This document shows, piece by piece, positions 18,209 to 25,536 of a stretch of DNA of 64,000 bases. Origin of the DNA: Actinoallomurus liliacearum (GTDB lineage Bacteria > Actinomycetota > Actinomycetes > Streptosporangiales > Streptosporangiaceae). The notes beneath the pieces were generated by a model that was not told where the DNA came from, searched no databases, and saw only the letters and a list, made by a program, of their open reading frames with translations. Where the stretch lies: the NCBI RefSeq assembly GCF_039542035.1, contig NZ_BAABHJ010000017.1, positions 124,001 through 188,000 of the forward strand, given 5' to 3'. Each line of letters begins with the position of its first letter. Positions within the stretch are counted from its first letter, which is position 1. Both the position numbers and the translations under genes were made by a program.

Positions 18209-19270
18209 TCAGCGGGCCGACTCCTCGTGGACGAGGTCGACGAGGCGGGCGAGCTTGTCGGGGTCGGTCGTGGGCAGCACGCCGTGGCCCAGGTTGAAGA
18301 CGTGCCCCTCGGCGGTACGGCCGCGGGCGAGCACGTCGCGGGTGCGGTCCGCGATGACGTCCCAGGGGGCGAACAGGATCGCCGGGTCGAGGTTGCCCTG
18401 CAGCGCCTTGCCGGGGCCGACGCGCAGGACCGCCTCGTCGAGCGGCACCCGCCAGTCGACGCCGACGACGTCGGCGCCGGCCTCGCCCATCAGGCCGAGG
18501 AGCTCGCCGGTCCCGACGCCGAAGTGGATGCGCGGCACGTCGTACGGCGCCAGCGCTTCGAAGATCTTGCGGCTGTGCGGCAGCACCGACGTCCGGTAGT
18601 CCTCCGGGCCGACGCCGCCCACCCACGAGTCGAACAGCTGGATCGCGCGCGCCCCGGCCTCGACCTGGATCTTCAGGTAGGCCGCGGCGATGTCGGCCAG
18701 CCGGTCGAGCAGGCGGGCCCACAGCTCGGGCTCGCCGTACATCATCGCCTTCGTCCGGTCGTGGGTCTTGGACGGGCCGCCCTCGATGAGGTACGACGCG
18801 AGCGTGAACGGACCGCCGGCGAACCCGATCAGCGGGGTGCCGCCGAGTTCGCCGGTGAGCGCCTGGACCGCCTCGGTGGCGAAGGGGACGTCGCCGGGCT
18901 CCAGCGGGCGCAGCCGGTCGACCGCGGCGGCGTCGCGGATGGGGTCGGCGATCACCGGGCCGACGCCGGGCTTGATGTCGAGGTCGATGCCGATCGCCTT
19001 GAGCGGCACGACGATGTCGCTGAAGAAGATCGCCGCGTCGACGGCGTAGCGCCGGACGGGCTGCATCGTGATCTCGACGACGAGGTCGGGCCGGGCGCAG
19101 GCCTCGAGCATGGGGATGCCCGCACGCGCCTCGCGGTACTCCGGCAGCGAGCGGCCCGCCTGGCGCATGAACCACACAGGCGTGTGCGGAACCGGCCTGC
19201 GGCGGCAGGCGAGCAGGAAGGCGCTCTCCTCGCCCGGCCCGGAGGCGGCCGTGGCGCTGTCTTGCGGCAT
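18209..19270 (-). CDS. hemE: Uroporphyrinogen decarboxylase
   Basis: A 353-residue cytoplasmic enzyme that removes the four acetate carboxyls of uroporphyrinogen III to give coproporphyrinogen III. Hallmarks are the substrate-binding start PVWFMRQAGRSLPEYRE, DAAIFFSDIVVPL, IGFAGGPFTLASYLIEGG and the C-terminal HVFNLGHGVLP. Length is normal. The ATG at 19270 has CAGGAGAG upstream; a long open extension to 19696 is made of the tandem repeats below and does not look like protein. It starts the hemE-(DUF4349)-hemY-hemQ cluster that supplies substrate to HemY. Confidence 0.95.
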   Translation of the reverse strand: MPQDSATAASGPGEESAFLLACRRRPVPHTPVWFMRQAGRSLPEYREARAGIPMLEACARPDLVVEITMQPVRRYAVDAAIFFSDIVVPLKAIGIDLDIKPGVGPVIADPIRDAAAVDRLRPLEPGDVPFATEAVQALTGELGGTPLIGFAGGPFTLASYLIEGGPSKTHDRTKAMMYGEPELWARLLDRLADIAAAYLKIQVEAGARAIQLFDSWVGGVGPEDYRTSVLPHSRKIFEALAPYDVPRIHFGVGTGELLGLMGEAGADVVGVDWRVPLDEAVLRVGPGKALQGNLDPAILFAPWDVIADRTRDVLARGRTAEGHVFNLGHGVLPTTDPDKLARLVDLVHEESAR

Positions 19271-19375
19271 GACAGTGCTCTCCTGTCTGGCTTCCCGCGA
19301 AACGTTGTGGGCTTGAGGCACGCTCTGGATCGTCCCACGAATCGGCGCGCCGGTACGCACCACCCCGCGGACCGG

Positions 19376-19502
19376 CCGACGGCGACCCCGCTCCGGGACA
19401 CGCACGGTCGAACGGCCCCGACGGCGACCCCGCTCCGGGACACCCGCGGTCGAACGGCCCCGACGGTGGGCCCCCGCTCCGGACGCGCGCGTTGGAACGG
19501 TC
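19376..19502. repeat. Tandem 42-bp repeats upstream of hemE
   Basis: Two near-perfect units (19376-19417 and 19418-19459, each beginning CCGACGGCGACCCCGCTCC) differ at two positions; a third, degenerate unit follows from 19460. The core GACCCCGCTCCGGGAC occurs at 19384-19399, 19426-19441 and again at 19945-19960 inside the DUF3000 gene. The array is in the 415-bp hemE/zinc-ribbon spacer, 105-230 bp upstream of the hemE start. Confidence 0.8.
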
Positions 19503-19505
19503 CCG
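19485..19505 (+). repeat. Left arm of a 21-bp inverted repeat
   Basis: This 21-bp sequence (begins GCGCGCGTTGGAAC) is exactly complementary to 19955-19975. The two arms enclose about 450 bp containing the zinc-ribbon gene and the start of the DUF3000 gene. Confidence 0.8.
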
Positions 19506-19685
19506 CGACGGTTCCGGGTCCCGTACGATGTGGTCCCGACGCGGGCGGGCGGGAACGTCGCCAGGCGCATGGCCCTACGTCCGTTATGAGAATCTTCAGG
19601 ACACGCCGAGCGATGTCCTGCGATCACGGCGGGGCACATGCGACCGTGTGAACGCTCCCCTGCCGAATCGAGGGAGGTCACCGAG

Positions 19686-19862
19686 ATGGCCCTCACACGT
19701 CATTGTTCCGCCTGTGGCGGCGAACGCCGCTTCGAGCAGCCGCCGTGCGCGGACGGCCACGGCGTGGACTGCCCCGAGTGGGCGTGTGTGGACTGCGGCA
19801 TGGCGATCCTGATCGGCGACACGCCGGAGATCTTGATCACCGTTCGATCCAAGGCCGCCTGA
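19686..19862 (+). CDS. 58-residue zinc-ribbon protein
   Basis: A small protein with CSAC at Cys7/Cys10 and CVDC at Cys34/Cys37, plus Cys21 and Cys29, which fits a single zinc ribbon. The C-terminus (GMAILIGDTPEILITVRSKAA) is a short beta-rich tail. Such mini-proteins are common in actinobacteria next to DUF3000 and rnd but have no known function. The ATG at 19686 follows GGGAGG about 10 nt upstream. It lies 67 bp before the DUF3000 start on the same strand and inside the 21-bp inverted repeat. Confidence 0.75.
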   Translation: MALTRHCSACGGERRFEQPPCADGHGVDCPEWACVDCGMAILIGDTPEILITVRSKAA

Positions 19863-19929
19863 GGCCTCCTGTACTGATGTGTCCGTCAACGCGTTCCGAG
19901 GTGTGCCCGGTGGATCGGCCGTACGCCCG

Positions 19930-20508
19930 ATGACCGCCCGGAGTGACCCCGCTCCGGGACCGTTCCAACGCGCGCTCGAGACGTTGCGCGCCGTGGTCGA
20001 CGCCGAACCGGCGCGACCGGAGCTCCTGATCGAGGACATGCCGGCCCCGCAGCGGCTGGCGCCGTACGCCGCCGCGATCATGGCGACGGTGTACCGCGAG
20101 GACGACACCGAGCTCGCCGTCGGCCGCCTGATCGTGCTGTACGACCCCGAGGGGCAGCGCGGCTGGGACGGGGACTTTCGGCTGGTCGCCTACGTACGGG
20201 CCGAGCTGGAGCCGGAGATCGCGGCCGACCCGCTGATCGGCCCGGTCGGGTGGAGCTGGCTGACGGAGTCCCTGGAGGGCCATCGGGCCGGCTACAAGGC
20301 CGCGTCGGGCACGATCACCCGCGCGGTCTCGGAGAGCTTCGGGGACAAGGGTGCCGATCCGGCCACGACCGAGTTGGAGCTTCGCGCCTCCTGGTCACCG
20401 ATAAGTGATGATATTGCTGGGCATATCAGTGCGTGGTGCGATGTTCTATGTCAGGCGGCCGGCTTGCCGCCGGCGGGAGTCACCTCACTGCCAAGTCCAG
20501 GAGCTTGA
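19930..20508 (+). CDS. DUF3000 family protein
   Basis: A 192-residue soluble protein of the actinobacteria-specific DUF3000 family, recognised from FQRALETLRAVVDAEPARPELLIEDMPAPQRLAPYAAAI, LIVLYDPEGQRGWDGDFRLVAYVRAELEPEIAADPLIGPVGWSWLTESLE and the C-terminal ELELRASWSPISDDIAGHISAWCDVLCQAAGLPP. The function is unknown; the gene precedes rnd in many actinobacteria, including mycobacteria, which suggests an RNA-related role by association only. The ATG at 19930 is likely; a GTG at 19879 would add 17 residues. The first codons overlap the 16-bp direct repeat and the right arm of the 21-bp inverted repeat, so its N-terminus may be recently remodelled. Confidence 0.85.
   Translation: MTARSDPAPGPFQRALETLRAVVDAEPARPELLIEDMPAPQRLAPYAAAIMATVYREDDTELAVGRLIVLYDPEGQRGWDGDFRLVAYVRAELEPEIAADPLIGPVGWSWLTESLEGHRAGYKAASGTITRAVSESFGDKGADPATTELELRASWSPISDDIAGHISAWCDVLCQAAGLPPAGVTSLPSPGA
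19955..19975 (-). repeat. Right arm of a 21-bp inverted repeat
   Basis: Exact complement of 19485-19505. It lies inside the first codons of the DUF3000 gene (encoding roughly GPFQRAL), next to a copy of the 16-bp core of the hemE-upstream repeats. Confidence 0.8.
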
Positions 20509-20525
20509 ACACATACGGTAGGCGC

Positions 20526-21755
20526 GTGGAAGTGTCGGAAGCAGAAGTCGTACCCCTACTTGAACCACGGGAGGGCATTCCTCCGGTCATCGAGACTCCG
20601 GAGGTGCTCCAAGAGGCCATCGAGCGCCTGGCCGCCGGGGACGGCCCGGTCGCGGTGGACGCCGAACGCGCGTCCGGCTACCGCTATGGCCAGCGGGCCT
20701 ACCTCGTACAGGTGCGCCGCCGCGGCGCCGGAACGTTCCTGATCGACCCGGTCCCCTGCTCCGACCTGACCGCGCTGGACGCCGCGCTCGCCGACGCCGA
20801 GATGGTGCTGCACGCGGCCAGCCAGGACCTGCCGTGCCTGTCCGAGCTCGGGCTGGCGCCACGGAGCCTGTTCGACACCGAACTGGCCGGTCGGCTGCTC
20901 GGCTACCCGCGCGTCGGCCTCGGCACGATGGTCGAGACCATCCTCGGCTTCACCCTGGAGAAGGGCCACTCCGCGGCCGACTGGTCCAGCCGTCCATTGC
21001 CCGCCGACTGGCTCCGCTACGCCGCGCTCGACGTCGAGCTCCTGGTCGAGCTGCGCGACGCGCTGCAGCTGGAGCTGGAGGAGGCGGGCAAGCTCGACTG
21101 GGCCATGGAGGAGTTCGCCGCGATCCTGGCCACGCCGCCGAAGGAGCCCCGGCAGGACCCCTGGCGCCGCACCTCCGGCATCCACCGGCTGCGCAGCCGC
21201 CGGAGCCTCGCCGTCGTCCGCGAGCTGTGGACGACCCGCGACCGGATCGCTCGCGACCGCGACCTGTCCCCCGGCCGGGTCCTGCCCGACGCCGCGATCG
21301 TCGAGGCCGCGCTCGAACTCCCCCGTACCCCGGACGACCTGGCGGCGCTGTCGACGTTCCGCGGGCGCAACACCCGGCGGCACGCGCCGGCGTGGTTCCG
21401 CGCGGTGCAGCGGGGGCGCACGCTCCCGGACACCTCGCTGCCCGAGCACAGCGTTCCCGGCGACGGGCCGCCGCCCGCGCACCGCTGGGCCGAACGCGAC
21501 CCGGCGGCGGCCGAGCGTCTCAGCACTCTGCGGTCCGTGGTCGCCGCCCTGGCCGACGAGCACACGCTGCCCACGGAGAACCTCCTGCAGCCCGATTCCG
21601 TACGCCGGCTCGCCTGGTCCCCGCCCGAGGAGGCCACGCCGGAGGCGGTGGGCGCCGCGCTCAGCGGCCTCGGGGCGCGTACCTGGCAGGTCACGCTGAC
21701 GGCCAAGCCTCTCGCCAAGGCGCTGTTCCGGCTGGCCGCCAAGCGTGAGTCCTGA
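20526..21755 (+). CDS. rnd: Ribonuclease D (DEDDy exonuclease with HRDC domains)
   Basis: A 409-residue 3'-to-5' exoribonuclease that trims tRNA and other stable RNAs. The DEDDy residues are visible: D and E in VAVDAERASGYRYGQ, D in HAASQDLPCL, and Y and D in LRYAALDVELLVELRD. An HRDC domain (VVRELWTTRDRIARDRDLSPGRVLPDAAIVEAA) follows, and the C-terminal 130 residues probably form the second helical domain. The GTG at 20526 begins the conserved part; it lies 17 bp after the DUF3000 stop, so the two are likely one operon. The last 11 bp overlap the GNAT gene. Confidence 0.93.
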   Translation: MEVSEAEVVPLLEPREGIPPVIETPEVLQEAIERLAAGDGPVAVDAERASGYRYGQRAYLVQVRRRGAGTFLIDPVPCSDLTALDAALADAEMVLHAASQDLPCLSELGLAPRSLFDTELAGRLLGYPRVGLGTMVETILGFTLEKGHSAADWSSRPLPADWLRYAALDVELLVELRDALQLELEEAGKLDWAMEEFAAILATPPKEPRQDPWRRTSGIHRLRSRRSLAVVRELWTTRDRIARDRDLSPGRVLPDAAIVEAALELPRTPDDLAALSTFRGRNTRRHAPAWFRAVQRGRTLPDTSLPEHSVPGDGPPPAHRWAERDPAAAERLSTLRSVVAALADEHTLPTENLLQPDSVRRLAWSPPEEATPEAVGAALSGLGARTWQVTLTAKPLAKALFRLAAKRES

Positions 21756-22236
21756 TCGGCGGGCCTCCGGCGCCGACCGGATCGTCACGCGGCGCCTGGT
21801 CCTGGACCGGCTGGAGCCTCGCTCCGCCCACGCACTCTCCCAGGGCGACTGCTCGGGGATGGTCCCCGCGCGCGGGTGGCCGACGGACGCGACCGCGATC
21901 GTCGCCCACCGGGCGGCCGCGGACGCCGAGGCGCTCACCTGGCTGATCCACCGGGAGGGCGCCGTGATCGGGGAGTGCGGGATCAAGCACGGCCCGGGCG
22001 CCGACGGGATGGTCGAGATCGGCTACGGGCTCGGCGCGCCCTGGCGGTCGCAGGGGTACGGCACGGAGGCGATCCGCGGGCTGCTGGGCCGGCTCGAGGA
22101 GCTCCCGGCCTGCCGCCGGGTCACCGCCGAGGTCCACGAGGGGAACCTGCCGTCCCGGCGGCTCCTGGAGCGGCTCGGCTTCTCCGTCGACGCCCTCACA
22201 CCCCCGTACGTCTGGTACGCCCGCACCCTCGGATGA
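21745..22236 (+). CDS. GNAT N-acetyltransferase (RimJ/RimL-like)
   Basis: A 163-residue acetyl-CoA-dependent acetyltransferase. The start IVTRRLVLDRLEP is the usual RimJ/RimL beginning; the acetyl-CoA loop is in GAPWRSQGYGTEAIRGLLG (Q/R-x-x-G-x-G/A form) and the C-terminus has EVHEGNLPSRRLLERLGFSVD. The substrate, a protein N-terminus or a small amine, cannot be told. The GTG at 21745 overlaps the end of rnd by 11 bp, which suggests translational coupling, though no strong ribosome site is present. Confidence 0.8.
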   Translation: MSPDRRASGADRIVTRRLVLDRLEPRSAHALSQGDCSGMVPARGWPTDATAIVAHRAAADAEALTWLIHREGAVIGECGIKHGPGADGMVEIGYGLGAPWRSQGYGTEAIRGLLGRLEELPACRRVTAEVHEGNLPSRRLLERLGFSVDALTPPYVWYARTLG

Positions 22237-22307
22237 GCGCGGCCGCCCGCCGGCCCGGCGCCTGGACGGACGCGGTGGGCGCGGCGGCGCGGTTTCCGCG
22301 CGCCTCG

Positions 22308-23105
22308 TCAGAGCTGGACGAATGACAGGCCGCGGGCCTGGAGCTTCGGGAGGACCTGCCGTAGCGCCTTGATCGTCTCGGAGCGGTCGCCGCCACCGTC
22401 GTGGCACAGGAGGATGTCGCCGCCCTTGGCGGCCAGCATGCTCCGCTTGATGTGCCCGGTGCCCGGGCGGGACCAGTCCCTCGGGTCGATGTCCCAGTCG
22501 ATCGGCACCATCCCGTGCCGGGCGGCCGAGCCGAAGACCGCGCGCGACCAGGCCCCGCCGGGCGAGCGGAAGAACTTCGGGGCGACTCCGGTGGCGTCGG
22601 CGATCCGGTGGTGCGCCTCGGTGATCTCCTTGTCGACCTTGTGGGAGGACATCTCGGCGATCCACAGCGGATGGTTCATCGTGTGGTTGCAGAGCTGGTG
22701 GCCCGCCTCGACGATCCGCCGCGCGAGCTTCGGGTACTGCTTCACCTGGATGCCGATCAGCGAGAACGTCGCCTTCACATCGTGCTCGGCGAGCACGTCG
22801 AGCATCTTCGGCGTCCACTCCGGATGCGGGCCGTCGTCGATGGTCAGCGCGATCGCGTTGGGCGGCGCCTCCGGAAGGAGGTCATGGACCCGGTGCACGG
22901 CCTCCTTGCGGCGCGGCACGGGCGGCAGCGGAGGAGGAGGCACGGGCTTCGGCGTGGGCGACGGGCTGGTGTTCGCGGGCGGGATGACCGCGCGGCCCCG
23001 CGCGAGCGGAGGCCGGGGCCCGGCCGGTGCGCCCTTGACTCTGTCTCCGGCAAGGAGAAGAGCGGCGCTCGCGGCGCCGAGGGTCAGCATCCGACGGCGA
23101 GTCAT
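22308..23105 (-). CDS. Exported NodB-family polysaccharide deacetylase
   Basis: A 265-residue secreted deacetylase of carbohydrate esterase family 4, likely acting on peptidoglycan or another N-acetylated glycan. The N-terminus MTRRRMLTLGAASAALLLAG is a Tat-like or Sec signal, then a Pro-rich linker. NodB motifs follow in order: TIDDGPHPEW (catalytic base Asp and metal Asp), HTMNHPLW (metal His pair), RSPGGAWSRAVF, DWDIDPRDWSRPGTGHI and ILLCHDGGGDRSET. All catalytic residues appear present. The ATG at 23105 starts the signal; a GTG six codons upstream (23123) is possible. It converges with the GNAT gene and diverges from the iron permease. Confidence 0.9.
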   Translation of the reverse strand: MTRRRMLTLGAASAALLLAGDRVKGAPAGPRPPLARGRAVIPPANTSPSPTPKPVPPPPLPPVPRRKEAVHRVHDLLPEAPPNAIALTIDDGPHPEWTPKMLDVLAEHDVKATFSLIGIQVKQYPKLARRIVEAGHQLCNHTMNHPLWIAEMSSHKVDKEITEAHHRIADATGVAPKFFRSPGGAWSRAVFGSAARHGMVPIDWDIDPRDWSRPGTGHIKRSMLAAKGGDILLCHDGGGDRSETIKALRQVLPKLQARGLSFVQL

Positions 23106-23271
23106 CACGTCCCGAAACTCCACATGTCAAACGCTATGCCCTGACGGCGGGCCCCGTGGACGTATTTGATCGGATCGAAACAGATCGGGAACGTGACCCA
23201 TCAGACACGGAAACCGGCATCTGGGTGATATTCCGGGCTTGCGATCGCGCAGACCCTCCCCCACACTCGGG

Positions 23272-23290
23272 TTAGGTTAGGTATGCCTAA
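23272..23290 (+). promoter_or_regulatory. Iron box (DtxR/IdeR/DmdR-type operator)
   Basis: TTAGGTTAGGTATGCCTAA matches the actinobacterial iron-box consensus TTAGGTTAGSCTAACCTAA at about 15 of 19 positions. It is 40 bp upstream of the FTR1 start. Iron-loaded DtxR-family repressor should bind here and shut the permease off when iron is plentiful. Confidence 0.8.
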
Positions 23291-23329
23291 TGTGACCTGA
23301 CATCTGATTCGTTCGAAGGAGCGCGTCCC

Positions 23330-24190
23330 TTGTTGCTCGGCAACTTCCTCATCGGCCTGCGCGAAGGGCTGGAAGCCTCGCTCGTCGTCAGCATCCTCAT
23401 CGCGTACCTGGTCAAGTCGGGCAACCGCCGGGCACTCACTCCCGTCTGGGCCGGCATCGGCGCCGCGATCGCGATCAGCGTGGCGTTCTGCGTGCTGCTC
23501 AGCGTCGCCTCGGGCGAGATGCAGTTCAAGACCCAGGAGACGTTCGGCGGGACGCTGTCGATCATCGCCGTCGGACTGGTGACGTGGATGGTGTTCTGGA
23601 TGCGCCGGGCCGCGCGGTCGATGAAGTCCGAGCTCGAGGGCAAGCTGGAGGGCGCGCTGTCCCTGGGGACCGGGGCGCTCTTCGCCGTCGCGATCCTGGC
23701 GGTCGGCCGGGAGGGCCTGGAGACGGCCCTGTTCCTGTGGACCAACATCAACGCCGCCCAGAGCAACAGCGTCCAGCCGATCGTCGGCGCCGTGCTCGGC
23801 CTGCTCACCGCCGCCCTGCTGGGATACCTCCTCTACCGCGGCGGGCTCCGGCTCAACCTCAAGCGCTTCTTCACGATCACCGGCGCCGCGCTGATCGTGG
23901 TGGCCGCCGGGGTCTTCGGCTACGGCTTCCACGACCTGCAGGAGGCCGGCATCCTGCCCGGACTCAGGTCCTGGGCGTTCGAGCCGAGCACCTGGTTCGA
24001 CGGCATGGGAACGCCGGGACAGTGGCTGCAGACCGCCCTCCAGGGCGTCTTCAACCTGACGCCCCAGGTGACCACGGTCCAGGCCGTGATGTGGGTCCTC
24101 TACGTGGTGCCGGTCATGGCCCTGTTCCTGCGCCCGGCCAAGCCGTCCGCCCCCAAGCCACAGCGGCAGACCGCCACCGCGCAGAGCTGA
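23330..24190 (+). CDS. efeU: FTR1/EfeU-family iron permease
   Basis: A 286-residue membrane protein with about seven hydrophobic helices. The two iron-binding REGLE motifs are intact: R11-E15 in LREGLEAS and R127-E131 in GREGLETALFLW. These define FTR1-family permeases that move ferric iron across the membrane. The start is TTG with GAAGGAG about 10 nt upstream; the conserved protein begins immediately. No EfeO or EfeB partner gene is adjacent, although those usually follow, so the partners must lie elsewhere or this permease works alone. The iron box at 23272-23290 indicates iron-dependent repression. Confidence 0.9.
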   Translation: MLLGNFLIGLREGLEASLVVSILIAYLVKSGNRRALTPVWAGIGAAIAISVAFCVLLSVASGEMQFKTQETFGGTLSIIAVGLVTWMVFWMRRAARSMKSELEGKLEGALSLGTGALFAVAILAVGREGLETALFLWTNINAAQSNSVQPIVGAVLGLLTAALLGYLLYRGGLRLNLKRFFTITGAALIVVAAGVFGYGFHDLQEAGILPGLRSWAFEPSTWFDGMGTPGQWLQTALQGVFNLTPQVTTVQAVMWVLYVVPVMALFLRPAKPSAPKPQRQTATAQS

Positions 24191-24261
24191 TCACGCGGCC
24201 CGTACGGGCACGGTTCCCACCTCGCCGAGCCGGCGGCGCGGCCCCGGGTTACCCGCCAGTC

Positions 24262-24277
24262 GTTACTGATGAGTAAC
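24262..24277. promoter_or_regulatory. 16-bp operator-like dyad upstream of fadAB
   Basis: GTTACT-GATG-AGTAAC is a perfect 6+6 inverted repeat, 57 bp before the fadA start. Its size and form suit a TetR-family repressor such as those controlling fatty-acid breakdown. No regulator gene is next to it. Confidence 0.65.
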
Positions 24278-24333
24278 CTATGGGTAGGAGTACCAGGAGT
24301 GCTCCGCAGGCTCTGTCAGAAGGAGAACCGACC

Positions 24334-25536
24334 GTGCCCCGTACCGCACGTGACGTGGTCTTCGTCGACGGCGTTCGCACGCCGTTCGGCAAGGCGGGCC
24401 CCAAGGGGCTCTACGCCGAGACCCGCGCAGATGATCTGGTCGTCCGCGTGATCCGCGAGTTGCGGAGGCGCAACCCCTCCCTGCCTGCCGACCGCATCGA
24501 CGAGGTCGCGATCGCCGCGACCACCCAGATCGGCGACCAGGGCCTCACCATCGGCCGCTCGGCCGCCGTACTCGCCGGACTGCCCAAGAGCGTCCCCGGA
24601 TACGCCATCGACCGCATGTGCGCCGGCGCGATGACGGCCGTCACGACCGTGGCCGGCGGCATCGCGTTCGGCGCCTACGACGTCGCGATCGCCGGCGGCG
24701 TCGAGCACATGGGCCGGCACCCGATGGGCGAGGGCGTCGACCCGAACCCGCGGTTCCTCGCCGAGAAGCTCGTCGACCCCTCCGCGCTGGTGATGGGGTC
24801 GACGGCGGAGAACCTGCACGACCGGTACCCGCACATCACCCGCGAGCGCGCCGACGCGTACGCCCTGCGCAGCCAGCAGAAGGTCGCCGCGGCGTACGAG
24901 GCCGGCAAGATCCAGCCGGACCTGGTGCCGATGGCGATCCGCTCGCAGGAGAAGGGCTACGGCCTGGCCACCCGCGACGAGCCGCCGCGTCCCGACACGA
25001 CGCTGGAAGGCCTGGCCGGCCTGAAGACGCCGTTCCGGCCGCACGGCCACGTCACCGCGGGCAACGCCGCCGGCCTCAACGACGGCGCCACCGGCTGCAT
25101 CGTCGCGGCCGAGGACGTCGCCGCCGAGCTGGGCCTGCCGGCCAGGATGCGGCTCGTCGACTACTCCTTCGCGGGCGTCGAGCCCGAGGTCATGGGCGTC
25201 GGCCCGGTCCCGGCCACCGAGAAGCTCCTGGCCCGCAACTCGATCACGGCGGACGACATCGGCCTGATCGAGATCAACGAGGCGTTCGCCGTCCAGGTCA
25301 TCGCCTTCCTCGACCACTTCAAGATCGCCGATGACGACCCGCGGGTGAACCCCTGGGGCGGCGCGATCGCGCTCGGCCACCCGCTCGCGTCCTCCGGAGT
25401 GCGGCTGATGATGCAGCTGGCCCGCCAGTTCGCCGAGCGGCCCGACGTCCGCTTCGGCCTGACGACGATGTGCGTCGGGATGGGCATGGGCGGCACGGTT
25501 CTGTGGGAGAACCCGAGCTTCGAGGGGGGCAAGTGA
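24334..25536 (+). CDS. fadA: Acetyl-CoA acyltransferase (3-ketoacyl-CoA thiolase)
   Basis: A 400-residue thiolase that releases acetyl-CoA from 3-ketoacyl-CoA in fatty-acid beta-oxidation. The catalytic residues are in place: nucleophile C96 in IDRMCAGAM, H349 in GHPLASSG and C380 in TTMCVGMGMG; NEAFAVQ is the other conserved block. The GTG at 24334 follows GAAGGAG. Its stop overlaps the fadB start by 4 nt (GTGA), a classic coupled pair forming the two subunits of the trifunctional complex. Confidence 0.95.
   Translation: MPRTARDVVFVDGVRTPFGKAGPKGLYAETRADDLVVRVIRELRRRNPSLPADRIDEVAIAATTQIGDQGLTIGRSAAVLAGLPKSVPGYAIDRMCAGAMTAVTTVAGGIAFGAYDVAIAGGVEHMGRHPMGEGVDPNPRFLAEKLVDPSALVMGSTAENLHDRYPHITRERADAYALRSQQKVAAAYEAGKIQPDLVPMAIRSQEKGYGLATRDEPPRPDTTLEGLAGLKTPFRPHGHVTAGNAAGLNDGATGCIVAAEDVAAELGLPARMRLVDYSFAGVEPEVMGVGPVPATEKLLARNSITADDIGLIEINEAFAVQVIAFLDHFKIADDDPRVNPWGGAIALGHPLASSGVRLMMQLARQFAERPDVRFGLTTMCVGMGMGGTVLWENPSFEGGK

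Noticed and set aside
18227..19651. Plus-strand frame covering hemE and the repeats
   Set aside because: Antisense to hemE and largely made of the repeat array; not protein-like.
19271..19696. N-terminal extension of HemE through the tandem repeats
   Set aside because: The ATG at 19270 has a good ribosome site and the family starts there; the extension is low-complexity repeat.
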